Part shown: positions 53,375-61,256 of the stretch, in pieces
Position numbering within the stretch: position 1 is the first letter of the stretch
Layout: each line of letters opens with the position of its first letter
Assembly: GCF_019048065.1 (NCBI RefSeq)
Contig: NZ_CP077291.1
Coordinates: 186,001-250,000, forward strand
Source: Citrobacter farmeri
GTDB lineage: Bacteria; Pseudomonadota; Gammaproteobacteria; Enterobacterales; Enterobacteriaceae
DNA: 64,000 bases
Direction: 5' to 3'
Translations under genes and position numbers: made by a program
The notes under the pieces: generated by a model
Seen by the model: the letters and a program-made list of their open reading frames with translations, nothing else
The model's database searches: none
Told to the model about the DNA's origin: nothing

Positions 53375-54454
53375 ATGAATGAGTTGGTACAAATCCTGAA
53401 AAACACCCGTCAGCATCTGATGACGGGGGTGTCGCATATGATCCCCTTTGTGGTCGCGGGCGGCATATTACTGGCGGTCTCCGTCATGTTGTATGGCAAA
53501 GGCGCAGTGCCTGATGCCGCGACCGATCCGAATCTCAAAAAACTGTTTGATATCGGCGTGGCCGGGCTGACGCTGATGGTGCCTTTCCTCGCGGCGTACA
53601 TCGGTTATTCCATTGCCGAACGCTCCGCGCTGGCACCCTGCGCGATTGGTGCCTGGGTGGGCAACAGCTTCGGCGCCGGGTTCTTTGGGGCGCTGATTGC
53701 CGGGATTATTGGCGGCATCGTCGTTCACTACCTGAAAAAAATCCCGGTCCATAAGGTGCTGCGTTCCGTGATGCCCATCTTTGTGATCCCTATCGTCGGA
53801 ACCTTTATCACGGCGGGCATCATGATGTGGGGGTTAGGCGAACCCGTAGGCGCGTTGACGGTCAGTCTGACCCAGTGGTTGCAGGGCATGCAGCAGGGCA
53901 GCATCGTGATGTTGGCGGTGATTATGGGACTAATGCTGGCCTTTGACATGGGCGGGCCGATCAACAAAGTTGCCTACGCTTTCATGCTGATTTGCGTAGC
54001 GCAAGGGGTTTACACCGTGGTGGCCATTGCGGCTGTGGGGATCTGCGTGCCGCCGCTGGGCTTAGGACTGGCGACGCTGGTGGGGCGTAAAAACTTCTCT
54101 TCTGAAGAGCGCGAAGCCGGTAAAGCCGCGCTGGTGATGGGCTGTGTGGGCGTTACCGAAGGGGCGATTCCTTTTGCCGCCGCTGACCCGCTGCGCGTCA
54201 TTCCTTCCATCATGCTGGGCTCGGCCTGTGGTGCGGTCACTGCGGCGCTGTTCGGGGCGCAGTGTTACGCCGGTTGGGGCGGACTGATTGTTCTGCCGGT
54301 AGTTGAAGGCAAACTGGGCTATGTCGCCGCGGTGGCGGTGGGTGCGGTGGTTACGGCTGTCTGTGTGAACGTGCTGAAAAGTCTGGCGCGGAAGAATGTC
54401 TCTCAGACCGACGAGAAAGAAGACGATCTGGATTTAGATTTTGAAATTAATTAA
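53375..54454 (+). CDS. frwC: Fructose-family PTS permease subunit EIIC, FrwC
   Basis: FrwC is the 359-residue membrane-channel subunit of the Frw PTS. It has about nine membrane segments, starts MNELVQILKNTRQHLMTGVS, and has the fructose-EIIC core segment AFDMGGPINKVAYAF and the later GVTEGAIPFAAADP motif. It ends in an acidic tail. The ATG at 53375 follows GGGAG and gives the E. coli length; an upstream in-frame start at 53306 is unlikely. FrwB follows by 15 bases. Confidence 0.96.
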   Translation: MNELVQILKNTRQHLMTGVSHMIPFVVAGGILLAVSVMLYGKGAVPDAATDPNLKKLFDIGVAGLTLMVPFLAAYIGYSIAERSALAPCAIGAWVGNSFGAGFFGALIAGIIGGIVVHYLKKIPVHKVLRSVMPIFVIPIVGTFITAGIMMWGLGEPVGALTVSLTQWLQGMQQGSIVMLAVIMGLMLAFDMGGPINKVAYAFMLICVAQGVYTVVAIAAVGICVPPLGLGLATLVGRKNFSSEEREAGKAALVMGCVGVTEGAIPFAAADPLRVIPSIMLGSACGAVTAALFGAQCYAGWGGLIVLPVVEGKLGYVAAVAVGAVVTAVCVNVLKSLARKNVSQTDEKEDDLDLDFEIN

Positions 54455-54469
54455 GTGAGGAGTGGCGTC

Positions 54470-54790
54470 ATGACGAAAATTATTGCAGTAACCGCATGTC
54501 CTTCAGGTGTTGCACATACCTATATGGCCGCCGAAGCGCTGGAAAGCGCAGCCAAAGCAAAAGGTTGGGAAGTGAAAGTTGAGACGCAGGGCTCGATTGG
54601 TCTGGAAAATGAACTGACACCCTCTGATGTGGCGCAGGCAGATATCGTCATTCTCACCAAGGATATCGGGATCAAATTTGAAGAGCGTTTTGCAGGCAAA
54701 ACCATCGTACGCGTCAACATCAGCGATGCGGTAAAACGCGCTGACGCGATCATGAACAAGATTGGCGCGCATCTGGCGCAGACAGCGTAA
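54470..54790 (+). CDS. frwB: Fructose-family PTS EIIB subunit FrwB
   Basis: FrwB is a 106-residue cytoplasmic EIIB. The phospho-cysteine is C10 in VTACPSGVAHTYMAAE. It receives phosphate from the EIIA domain of PtsA and passes it to the sugar moving through FrwC. GAGGAG precedes the ATG at 54470. A paralogous EIIB, frwD, closes this gene group. Confidence 0.96.
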   Translation: MTKIIAVTACPSGVAHTYMAAEALESAAKAKGWEVKVETQGSIGLENELTPSDVAQADIVILTKDIGIKFEERFAGKTIVRVNISDAVKRADAIMNKIGAHLAQTA

Positions 54791-54800
54791 CCGTTTTGTT

Positions 54801-54870
54801 TGCCGGATGGCGGCGTTGCCTTATCCGGCCTACGAATCTGTAGGCCGAATAAGCGTAGCGCCATCAGGCA
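54801..54870. repeat. BIME: REP pair between frwB and pflD
   Basis: TGCCGGATGGCGG...TTATCCGGCC is followed by TAGGCCGAATAAGCG...GCGCCATCAGGCA. These are two inverted REP units inside the frwCB-pflDC operon. They may set relative message stability of the transporter and lyase genes. Confidence 0.78.
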
Positions 54871-54892
54871 TTCATGCCCACAGGAGTCCCTC

Positions 54893-57190
54893 ATGACCAA
54901 CCGTATCCATCGTCTCAAAACCGCCCTTTTTAAAAATAACCGTGAAATCTCACTTGAACGTGCGATGCTGTATACCGCCAGCCATCAGCAGACGGAAGGG
55001 GAACCGGTTATTTTACGTCGGGCGAAAGCGACGGCTTATATTCTTGAGCATGTCGCGATTTCGATTCGTGATGAGGAACTGATTGCCGGTAACCGTACCG
55101 TTAAGCCACGGGCGGGCATCATGTCGCCGGAAATGGATCCGTACTGGCTGCTCAAGGAGTTGGATCAGTTTCCGACCCGTCCCCAGGATCGTTTCGATAT
55201 CAGTGAAGAAGATAAACGCCTCTATCGCGATGTGCTTTTCCCTTATTGGGAAAAACGGTCGATGAAGGATTTCATCAACGGTCAGATGACGGATGAGGTC
55301 AAGGCCGCCGTCAGCACCCAGATTTTTAGCATCAACCAGACGGATAAGGGACAGGGGCATATCATCATTGATTATCCGCGTCTGCTGAATCACGGACTGG
55401 GTGAACTGGTGGCGCAGATGCGCGCGCACTGCCAGCAGGAACCGGATAACGTCTTTTATCAGGCGGCGCTGCTGCTGCTGGAGGCATCGCAGCGCCACAT
55501 TCTGCGCTATGCCATACTGGCGGAAAGCATGGCTGAACGCTGTACGGACGCCACGCGTCGCCAGGAATTGCTGACGATTGCCGCCAACTCGCGGCACAAC
55601 GCGCAGGATAAGCCGCAAACCTTCTGGCAGGCGTGCCAGTTGTTCTGGTACATGAATATCATTTTGCAGTACGAATCTAACGCCAGTTCGCTGTCGCTGG
55701 GGCGTTTCGATCAGTACATGCTGCCGTTTTATCAGGCGTCGCTGACGCAGGGTGAAGATCCCGCATTCCTGAAAGCGTTGCTCGAATCGCTGTGGGTGAA
55801 ATGCAATGACATCGTGCTTTTGCGTTCGACCAGCAGCGCGCGTTATTTCGCCGGTTTCCCGACCGGGTATACCGCTCTGCTTGGCGGCCTGACGGAAAAT
55901 GGCCGCAGTGCGGTAAACGTGCTTTCGTTCCTTTGCCTGGATGCCTACCAGAACGTGCAGTTACCTCAGCCAAATCTGGGCGTACGTACTAACGCGCTGA
56001 TTGATAAGCCGTTTCTGATGAAGACCGCCGAGACCATCCGGCTGGGTACCGGTATTCCACAGATCTTTAATGACGAAGTGGTGATCCCGGCATTCCTCAA
56101 TCGGGGGGTCTCACTGGAAGATGCACGTGATTACGCGGTGGTGGGGTGCGTGGAGTTGTCGATTCCGGGCAGAACCTACGGCCTGCACGATATCGCCATG
56201 TTCAACATGTTGAAGGTTATGGAGATAAGCCTCTATGAGAATGAAGGCAATCGCGAGCTGACCTGGGACGGCCTGCTGGCGCATATTCGCGCCAAAATTA
56301 GCCACTACATCACGCTGATGGTCGAAGGCAGCAATATTTGTGATATCGGGCACCGTGACTGGGCGCCGGTGCCGCTGCTCTCCTCGTTTATCAGCGACTG
56401 TCTGGAAAAGGGATGTGACATCACCGACGGCGGCGCGCGCTATAATTTCTCCGGCGTACAGGGCATTGGTATCGCCAACCTCAGCGACTCCCTGCATGCG
56501 CTGAACGGACTGGTGTTTGATCAGCAGCGGCTCAGTTTCGACGAGTTGCTTGCGGTGTTAAAGGCTAACTTCGCCACGCCGGAAGGGGAAAAGATCCGCG
56601 CAAGGCTGATCAACCGCTTCCAGAAGTACGGTAATGATATTGATGAAGTGGATGACATCAGCGCCGAACTGCTGCGTTATTACTGCAAAGAGGTGGAAAA
56701 ATACCAGAATCCGCGCGGCGGCCAGTTTACACCGGGCTCCTATACCGTTTCCGCGCACGTTCCGTTGGGGGCGGTGGTTGGGGCGACGCCGGACGGGCGT
56801 TTTTCCGGAGAGCAACTGGCGGATGGCGGTCTGTCGCCGATGCTCGGGCAGGATATGCAGGGACCGACGGCGGTACTCAAATCGGTCAGTAAACTGGATA
56901 ACACGCTGCTGTCCAACGGAACGTTGCTGAACGTGAAGTTCACGCCCGCCACGCTGGAAGGCGAGGCAGGATTACGCAAGCTGTGTGATTTTCTGCGCGC
57001 CTTTACCCAGCTAAAATTGCAGCATATTCAGTTTAACGTGGTGAATGCTGAAACGCTGCGGGAAGCGCAGCTTCGTCCCCAGGATTTCGCCGGGCTGGTG
57101 GTGCGTGTCGCAGGGTATAGCGCCTTCTTTGTCGAGCTGTCGAAGGAGATCCAGGATGACATTATTCGCCGCACCGCGCATCAGTTGTGA
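54893..57190 (+). CDS. pflD: Glycyl-radical enzyme PflD (reported 1,5-anhydromannitol-6-phosphate lyase)
   Basis: This is a 765-residue glycyl-radical enzyme, as long as E. coli PflD. The active-site thiyl cysteine is C419 in VVGCVELS, followed by a single Cys rather than the Cys-Cys pair of true pyruvate formate-lyase. The glycyl-radical loop is RVAGYSAFF with G741. From memory of recent biochemical work, E. coli PflD opens the ring of 1,5-anhydromannitol 6-phosphate to 1-deoxyfructose 6-phosphate. The neighbours FsaB, GldA and the Frw PTS fit that pathway. I chose ATG 54893 (MTNRIHRLK), preceded by CAGGAG; the in-frame start at 54800 lies in the REP pair. Confidence 0.93.
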   Translation: MTNRIHRLKTALFKNNREISLERAMLYTASHQQTEGEPVILRRAKATAYILEHVAISIRDEELIAGNRTVKPRAGIMSPEMDPYWLLKELDQFPTRPQDRFDISEEDKRLYRDVLFPYWEKRSMKDFINGQMTDEVKAAVSTQIFSINQTDKGQGHIIIDYPRLLNHGLGELVAQMRAHCQQEPDNVFYQAALLLLEASQRHILRYAILAESMAERCTDATRRQELLTIAANSRHNAQDKPQTFWQACQLFWYMNIILQYESNASSLSLGRFDQYMLPFYQASLTQGEDPAFLKALLESLWVKCNDIVLLRSTSSARYFAGFPTGYTALLGGLTENGRSAVNVLSFLCLDAYQNVQLPQPNLGVRTNALIDKPFLMKTAETIRLGTGIPQIFNDEVVIPAFLNRGVSLEDARDYAVVGCVELSIPGRTYGLHDIAMFNMLKVMEISLYENEGNRELTWDGLLAHIRAKISHYITLMVEGSNICDIGHRDWAPVPLLSSFISDCLEKGCDITDGGARYNFSGVQGIGIANLSDSLHALNGLVFDQQRLSFDELLAVLKANFATPEGEKIRARLINRFQKYGNDIDEVDDISAELLRYYCKEVEKYQNPRGGQFTPGSYTVSAHVPLGAVVGATPDGRFSGEQLADGGLSPMLGQDMQGPTAVLKSVSKLDNTLLSNGTLLNVKFTPATLEGEAGLRKLCDFLRAFTQLKLQHIQFNVVNAETLREAQLRPQDFAGLVVRVAGYSAFFVELSKEIQDDIIRRTAHQL

Positions 57191-58034
57191 GGTTATGGCG
57201 TCGCGCGACGAGGAGGTTGCGCGCATCTTCAATATTCAACGCTATTCGCTGAATGACGGTCAGGGGATCCGCACGGTGGTTTTTTTTAAAGGCTGCCCGC
57301 ATACCTGCCCGTGGTGCGCCAATCCGGAATCGATCTCGCCACGGATTGAAACGGTGCGACGGGAAAGTAAATGTCTGCACTGTTCGCCATGTCTGCGTGA
57401 TGCTGATGAGTGTCCGTCCGGGGCGTTTGAGCGGATTGGTCGCGACGTTACCCTGGATGAACTGGAACGTGAGGTGATGAAAGATGATGTTTTCTTTCGC
57501 ACCTCTGGCGGCGGGGTGACGCTGTCGGGCGGCGAAGTGCTGATGCAGGCGGCTTTTGCTACGCAATTCTTACAACGTCTGCGGCGCTGGGGTGTGCACT
57601 GTGCGATTGAAACGGCAGGCGATGCTCCTGTCCGTCGACTGCTTCCGCTGGCGAAAATGTGTGATGAGGTGCTGTTCGATTTAAAGATCATGGAGCCTGA
57701 ACGGGCTCGTGAGATTGTGGCGATGAATATGCCGCGCGTGCTGGCTAATCTACAGATGCTGGTGGAGGAGGGGGTGAATGTGATCCCCCGCTTGCCGCTA
57801 ATCCCCGGCTATACGCTCACGCATGAGAATATGCAGCGTGCGCTGACGTTGCTGTTATCGCTTGGTATAAAGCAACTGCACCTGTTACCGTTTCATCTCT
57901 ACGGCGAACCGAAATACCGGTTGCTTGGGCGGCAATGGTCGATGAAGGACGTCCCGGCGCCAACGGAACAGGTTGTCGCCCAAATGCGTGAGATGGCGGA
58001 GAACGCAGGCTTTCAGGTCACAACGGGAGGTTAA
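57156..58034 (+). CDS. pflC: Radical-SAM glycyl-radical-enzyme activase PflC
   Basis: PflC is a 292-residue radical-SAM enzyme that abstracts hydrogen from the PflD glycine. The C-x3-C-x2-C cluster motif is C47, C51 and C54 in GCPHTCPWC. A second cysteine-rich insert (CLHCSPCLRDADEC) can bind another iron-sulfur cluster. I prefer the ATG at 57156: AAGGAG lies eight bases before it and the length then equals E. coli. It overlaps the pflD end by 35 bases, implying coupled translation. An alternative ATG at 57195 follows the pflD stop but has a weak ribosome-binding site. Confidence 0.93.
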   Translation: MTLFAAPRISCEVMASRDEEVARIFNIQRYSLNDGQGIRTVVFFKGCPHTCPWCANPESISPRIETVRRESKCLHCSPCLRDADECPSGAFERIGRDVTLDELEREVMKDDVFFRTSGGGVTLSGGEVLMQAAFATQFLQRLRRWGVHCAIETAGDAPVRRLLPLAKMCDEVLFDLKIMEPERAREIVAMNMPRVLANLQMLVEEGVNVIPRLPLIPGYTLTHENMQRALTLLLSLGIKQLHLLPFHLYGEPKYRLLGRQWSMKDVPAPTEQVVAQMREMAENAGFQVTTGG

Positions 58035-58035
58035 T

Positions 58036-58392
58036 ATGTCCATTTCAACAGGGCGATATCTGGTTGCGGTGACGGCCTGCGTAAGCGGCGTGGCGCATAC
58101 CTATATGGCAGCTGAACGACTGGAGAAGTTGTGTCAGCAGGAAAAGTGGGCCATCAAGATTGAAACGCAGGGGGCGCTCGGCACGGAAAATCGCTTAACC
58201 GAAGAAGATATCCGCCGGGCGGATGCCGTGCTGCTGATTACCGATATTGAGCTGGCGGGCGCGGAACGTTTCACCCAATGCCGCTATGTCCAGTCCGGGA
58301 TTAACGCCTTTCTGCGCGAACCGCAGCGTGTAATGAGCGCGGTGCGTAAGTTACTTTCCGCTCCGCAATATACCCATCTTATTCTGGAGTAA
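58036..58392 (+). CDS. frwD: Fructose-family PTS EIIB-like subunit FrwD
   Basis: This is a 118-residue EIIB paralogue of FrwB with the phospho-cysteine in VTACVSGVAHTYMAAE. It starts one base after the pflC stop, with GGGAGG before it. It is the last gene of the rightward run. The 3' end overlaps the converging yijO by 14 bases. Having two EIIB proteins in one system is unusual, and its separate role is not known. Confidence 0.93.
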   Translation: MSISTGRYLVAVTACVSGVAHTYMAAERLEKLCQQEKWAIKIETQGALGTENRLTEEDIRRADAVLLITDIELAGAERFTQCRYVQSGINAFLREPQRVMSAVRKLLSAPQYTHLILE

Positions 58393-59230
58393 CCTGCTTT
58401 TCCGTTAGCTGGCTGTGATACTGACGACGATATTCTGACGGCGAGCGTTCGGTATTTTTTCGAAAAAGGCGGCAAAAGTAGTTACTGTCAACAAATCCAC
58501 AGGTGTGCGCGACCTCTTTCACTTTTAAGTCGTAGCCTTTCAACAATGTTTTTGCATGTTCCAGTCGCGTATGGTTCAGGTATTCGTTGAAGCCGACAGC
58601 CCCCGTCTTTTGGAACAGATGTGAGAGGTAGTTCGGCGAGATATAGAACGCCTGCGCTACCGATTCCCGGGTGAGCGGTGATGCGTAACGCTCGTCGATA
58701 TAGTCGCGGATAGCCTCAAACAACGCCTGGCTGCGTGAGGCGGTTTGAATCTGGCTGCCAAGCAGATCGCGACAGTGGCTGAGCAGGCTGGCGACAATCA
58801 GCCGCGCTGTCTGCTGCTCCTGTGGTTGCATCTGCATTTCATTGAGTGTCTGCAACAGAAAGGAACCGATACGCGGGCCACGGCGCGCCACGTGCTGTTT
58901 GACCAGGTTCTGATAGGTTTTTCCGTCCCATTGCACCACGCTGAATCCCAACTGTTGCTTACCAAACAGAATACTGAGCGTGATCACCGGGACTCGCCAC
59001 TGCGGGAGGTTCCAGCCCCCTGCCGGCACATAGAGCACGTCGTATGGGGTGAGTGCGTCGGCAAGGCTGGCGTCGCTCAGTTCACCTTCCAGTACGATTT
59101 CCAGACGGGGAAAATCGACCTGATACGCCAGTTCCGGGATGGGAGTGAGCGTACTGGCAAAGAAAATCTGGCGCAACGGCGCGGGGCCATGAATCAGGCG
59201 AGAAAGGAGATGGCTGACGTCTTGATACAT
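58379..59230 (-). CDS. yijO: AraC-family regulator YijO
   Basis: This is a 283-residue regulator with a cupin-like N-terminal sensing domain and a C-terminal AraC/XylS DNA-binding domain. The two helix-turn-helix units are visible (SVAQAFYISPNYLSHLFQKT and the final VAHTCGFVDSNYFCRLFRK). The ATG at 59230 gives the E. coli length (MYQDVSHLLS). Its position at the end of the frw-pfl genes suggests that it controls them. No direct evidence is visible. Confidence 0.92.
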   Translation of the reverse strand: MYQDVSHLLSRLIHGPAPLRQIFFASTLTPIPELAYQVDFPRLEIVLEGELSDASLADALTPYDVLYVPAGGWNLPQWRVPVITLSILFGKQQLGFSVVQWDGKTYQNLVKQHVARRGPRIGSFLLQTLNEMQMQPQEQQTARLIVASLLSHCRDLLGSQIQTASRSQALFEAIRDYIDERYASPLTRESVAQAFYISPNYLSHLFQKTGAVGFNEYLNHTRLEHAKTLLKGYDLKVKEVAHTCGFVDSNYFCRLFRKNTERSPSEYRRQYHSQLTEKQVTPE

Positions 59231-59317
59231 GATGATCCCTTGCGTTGCGCAGACAGGGAAACAGTAACCGCCATGGTGAAAAAAGGCCACTCTAAAAAGC
59301 GTGGCCTGTTGAATGAC

Positions 59318-61051
59318 TTACTGATTTCCTACCTGATCGCCATACGGCAGGCTGTCGTAGTCAATCAGCGCATTTTTCTTGTACGGGTTGCCAATCCAGC
59401 GCGTCGTTTCTTTGAACTGCGGGCTGGTGATGGAACGCGTCGGATCGTAATCGTCGTAGGTCAAACCGGCTAAGTCGGACCAGGTGTGGATCAGTTCCGA
59501 GCTACTGTACTTACGATTCACAGCCTGTGAGAAATCACGCGGATGTGCGGCCTGCCATTTCTCTGAGGTCCACAACAGGAACGGCACGGTATACATGTGA
59601 CGCGTTGGGTTGTCCTCGTTGCGACCCTGGGTTTTATGCGGCGGGGTGTCATACACCTCTTCCCCGTGGTCGGAGAAATAGAGCAGGAATCCGTTCGGAT
59701 CGGTTGCTTTATAATCCTTAATCAGGCTCGCGACGACCTTGTCGTTATACAGGTTGGCGTTGTCGTAATCGTTATACGACTCCTGCTCTTCTGCGTTCAG
59801 ACCTGGCGGGAGATGATCGGTACTGCCGTCGAATTTGCCCTGGTCTTCCGGGTAGCGGAATTTGTACTTAATGTGTGTGCCCAGCAGATGAACAATGATG
59901 AACTTTTTCGGGGCCGGGTCAGCCATGATTTTCTTAAATGGCGCCAGCACGTTAGTGTCGTATTCGCGAGCGCTTTGCGTACGCTGCTGGTTCATATAAA
60001 ACTGCTCGTCGGTCTGCTTAGAGAAGACCGTCAGCATGGTGTTACGGGCGGTCATCGTCTGCTGGTTTGTGATCCACCAGGTTTTGTATCCCGCCTGTTT
60101 CATCATGTTCATCAGCGACGGTTTCGTCAGATACAGATCCGGGTTTTTCTCGTTCGCGAAGGTCAGCGCCTGCTGCAAGATTTCGATCGTGTAAGGGCGT
60201 GAGGTCACGACGTTGTTAAACACGGTCAGATTCGGATCTGACTTATGCAGCTCGTCCAGTTCCGGTGTCGTTTCACGCGGATAACCATACAGACTCATGC
60301 GGCCACGTTGAGTAGACTCGCCAATCACCAGCACCAGCGTGCGCGGCGCGTCGCCAGAGTTGTCTTTAAAATTGGCCAGCGGAGGCAGGGCATGGTTCTG
60401 GCTCAACAGGTTGTTGAGGGAGGTCAACTGGCGCTGATACTGATAATACCCAATAACAAACTGCCATGGGGCGGCCGGTTCCATACGCGAGGAGAGGCCG
60501 CTTAGCGTCTTCTCATACGGTGAATTGCCAAACGCAGAACGAACCACAAACGGGTTCAGAATCAGTCCATACAGCAACGCAAAAGAGACGAGCCACCGCC
60601 AGCGTCCGGGAATATAGACGGGGCGCAGTCGCGTCCAGAGAAATACGGCGACGACGGTATAAGCCAGCGCAATAGCGATGATTTTCAGACTGAAGTACTG
60701 GCTCAGGTATTCGCTGGCTTCGTTGGCATTGGTCTCAAACATCACGAACAGGACGCTTTGCGAAAACTCTTGTCCATAGATGACGAAATAGCAGAGCGAG
60801 GCCAGCGACGTAGCCCACAACACGACCCCCACCACCGCAGCAATAATGCGGGTCCGACTCGGGAACAGGAAAATCGGGATCAGCCAAAGGGAACTGTAAA
60901 GTAACGAGTCACGCAGTCCATTGGTACCGCTGAAACCCGTAATTAAAATAATGACCTGTAATAAGGTGGAGAAAAACCAAAAATAGAGAAGCGCCCAGCC
61001 AAGGGCTTTCCAGCTAAATGATGGCGTAGACTGGAGAGTTGTGGATTGCAT
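59318..61051 (-). CDS. eptC: Phosphoethanolamine transferase EptC (CptA)
   Basis: EptC adds phosphoethanolamine to heptose I of the lipopolysaccharide core. The 577-residue inner-membrane protein has five N-terminal membrane segments (about residues 10-170). The periplasmic alkaline-phosphatase-like domain has the metal- and nucleophile-bearing VLVIGESTQRGRMSLYGYPR and the later LYFSDHGEEVYD and RHMYTVPF motifs. The length is that of E. coli. It is monocistronic between yijO and ppc. Confidence 0.96.
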   Translation of the reverse strand: MQSTTLQSTPSFSWKALGWALLYFWFFSTLLQVIILITGFSGTNGLRDSLLYSSLWLIPIFLFPSRTRIIAAVVGVVLWATSLASLCYFVIYGQEFSQSVLFVMFETNANEASEYLSQYFSLKIIAIALAYTVVAVFLWTRLRPVYIPGRWRWLVSFALLYGLILNPFVVRSAFGNSPYEKTLSGLSSRMEPAAPWQFVIGYYQYQRQLTSLNNLLSQNHALPPLANFKDNSGDAPRTLVLVIGESTQRGRMSLYGYPRETTPELDELHKSDPNLTVFNNVVTSRPYTIEILQQALTFANEKNPDLYLTKPSLMNMMKQAGYKTWWITNQQTMTARNTMLTVFSKQTDEQFYMNQQRTQSAREYDTNVLAPFKKIMADPAPKKFIIVHLLGTHIKYKFRYPEDQGKFDGSTDHLPPGLNAEEQESYNDYDNANLYNDKVVASLIKDYKATDPNGFLLYFSDHGEEVYDTPPHKTQGRNEDNPTRHMYTVPFLLWTSEKWQAAHPRDFSQAVNRKYSSSELIHTWSDLAGLTYDDYDPTRSITSPQFKETTRWIGNPYKKNALIDYDSLPYGDQVGNQ

Positions 61052-61213
61052 ATTGTCAGCCTGTCTTTAAACGTGGTGCCAAACGTAGCGACTAAACCTT
61101 AAGAGAATCTGAAGCACCGGCGCAAAGGCGCACGTTGCTCTGGAAAAATCTCACAGTGGAAAAAACAGACAGGAATATAGTGAATGTGCAGGGGTTATGA
61201 CAGAAATATTTTC

Positions 61214-61245
61214 GCCGCCGCGCGCGCAATAGCACGCGCGGCGGC
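61214..61245 (-). terminator. GC-rich hairpin after ppc
   Basis: GCCGCCGCGCG pairs perfectly with CGCGCGGCGGC. On the reverse strand the ppc side is then followed by an A/T-rich GAAAATATTT stretch. It lies 12 bases after the ppc stop. Confidence 0.65.
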
Positions 61246-61256
61246 TGAGGGGTAAA

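Noticed and set aside
54893..57190. Calling PflD a pyruvate formate-lyase
   Set aside because: The active site shows one Cys (C419, VGCVE) instead of the adjacent Cys pair of PflB, and its neighbours are PTS, aldolase and glycerol dehydrogenase genes.
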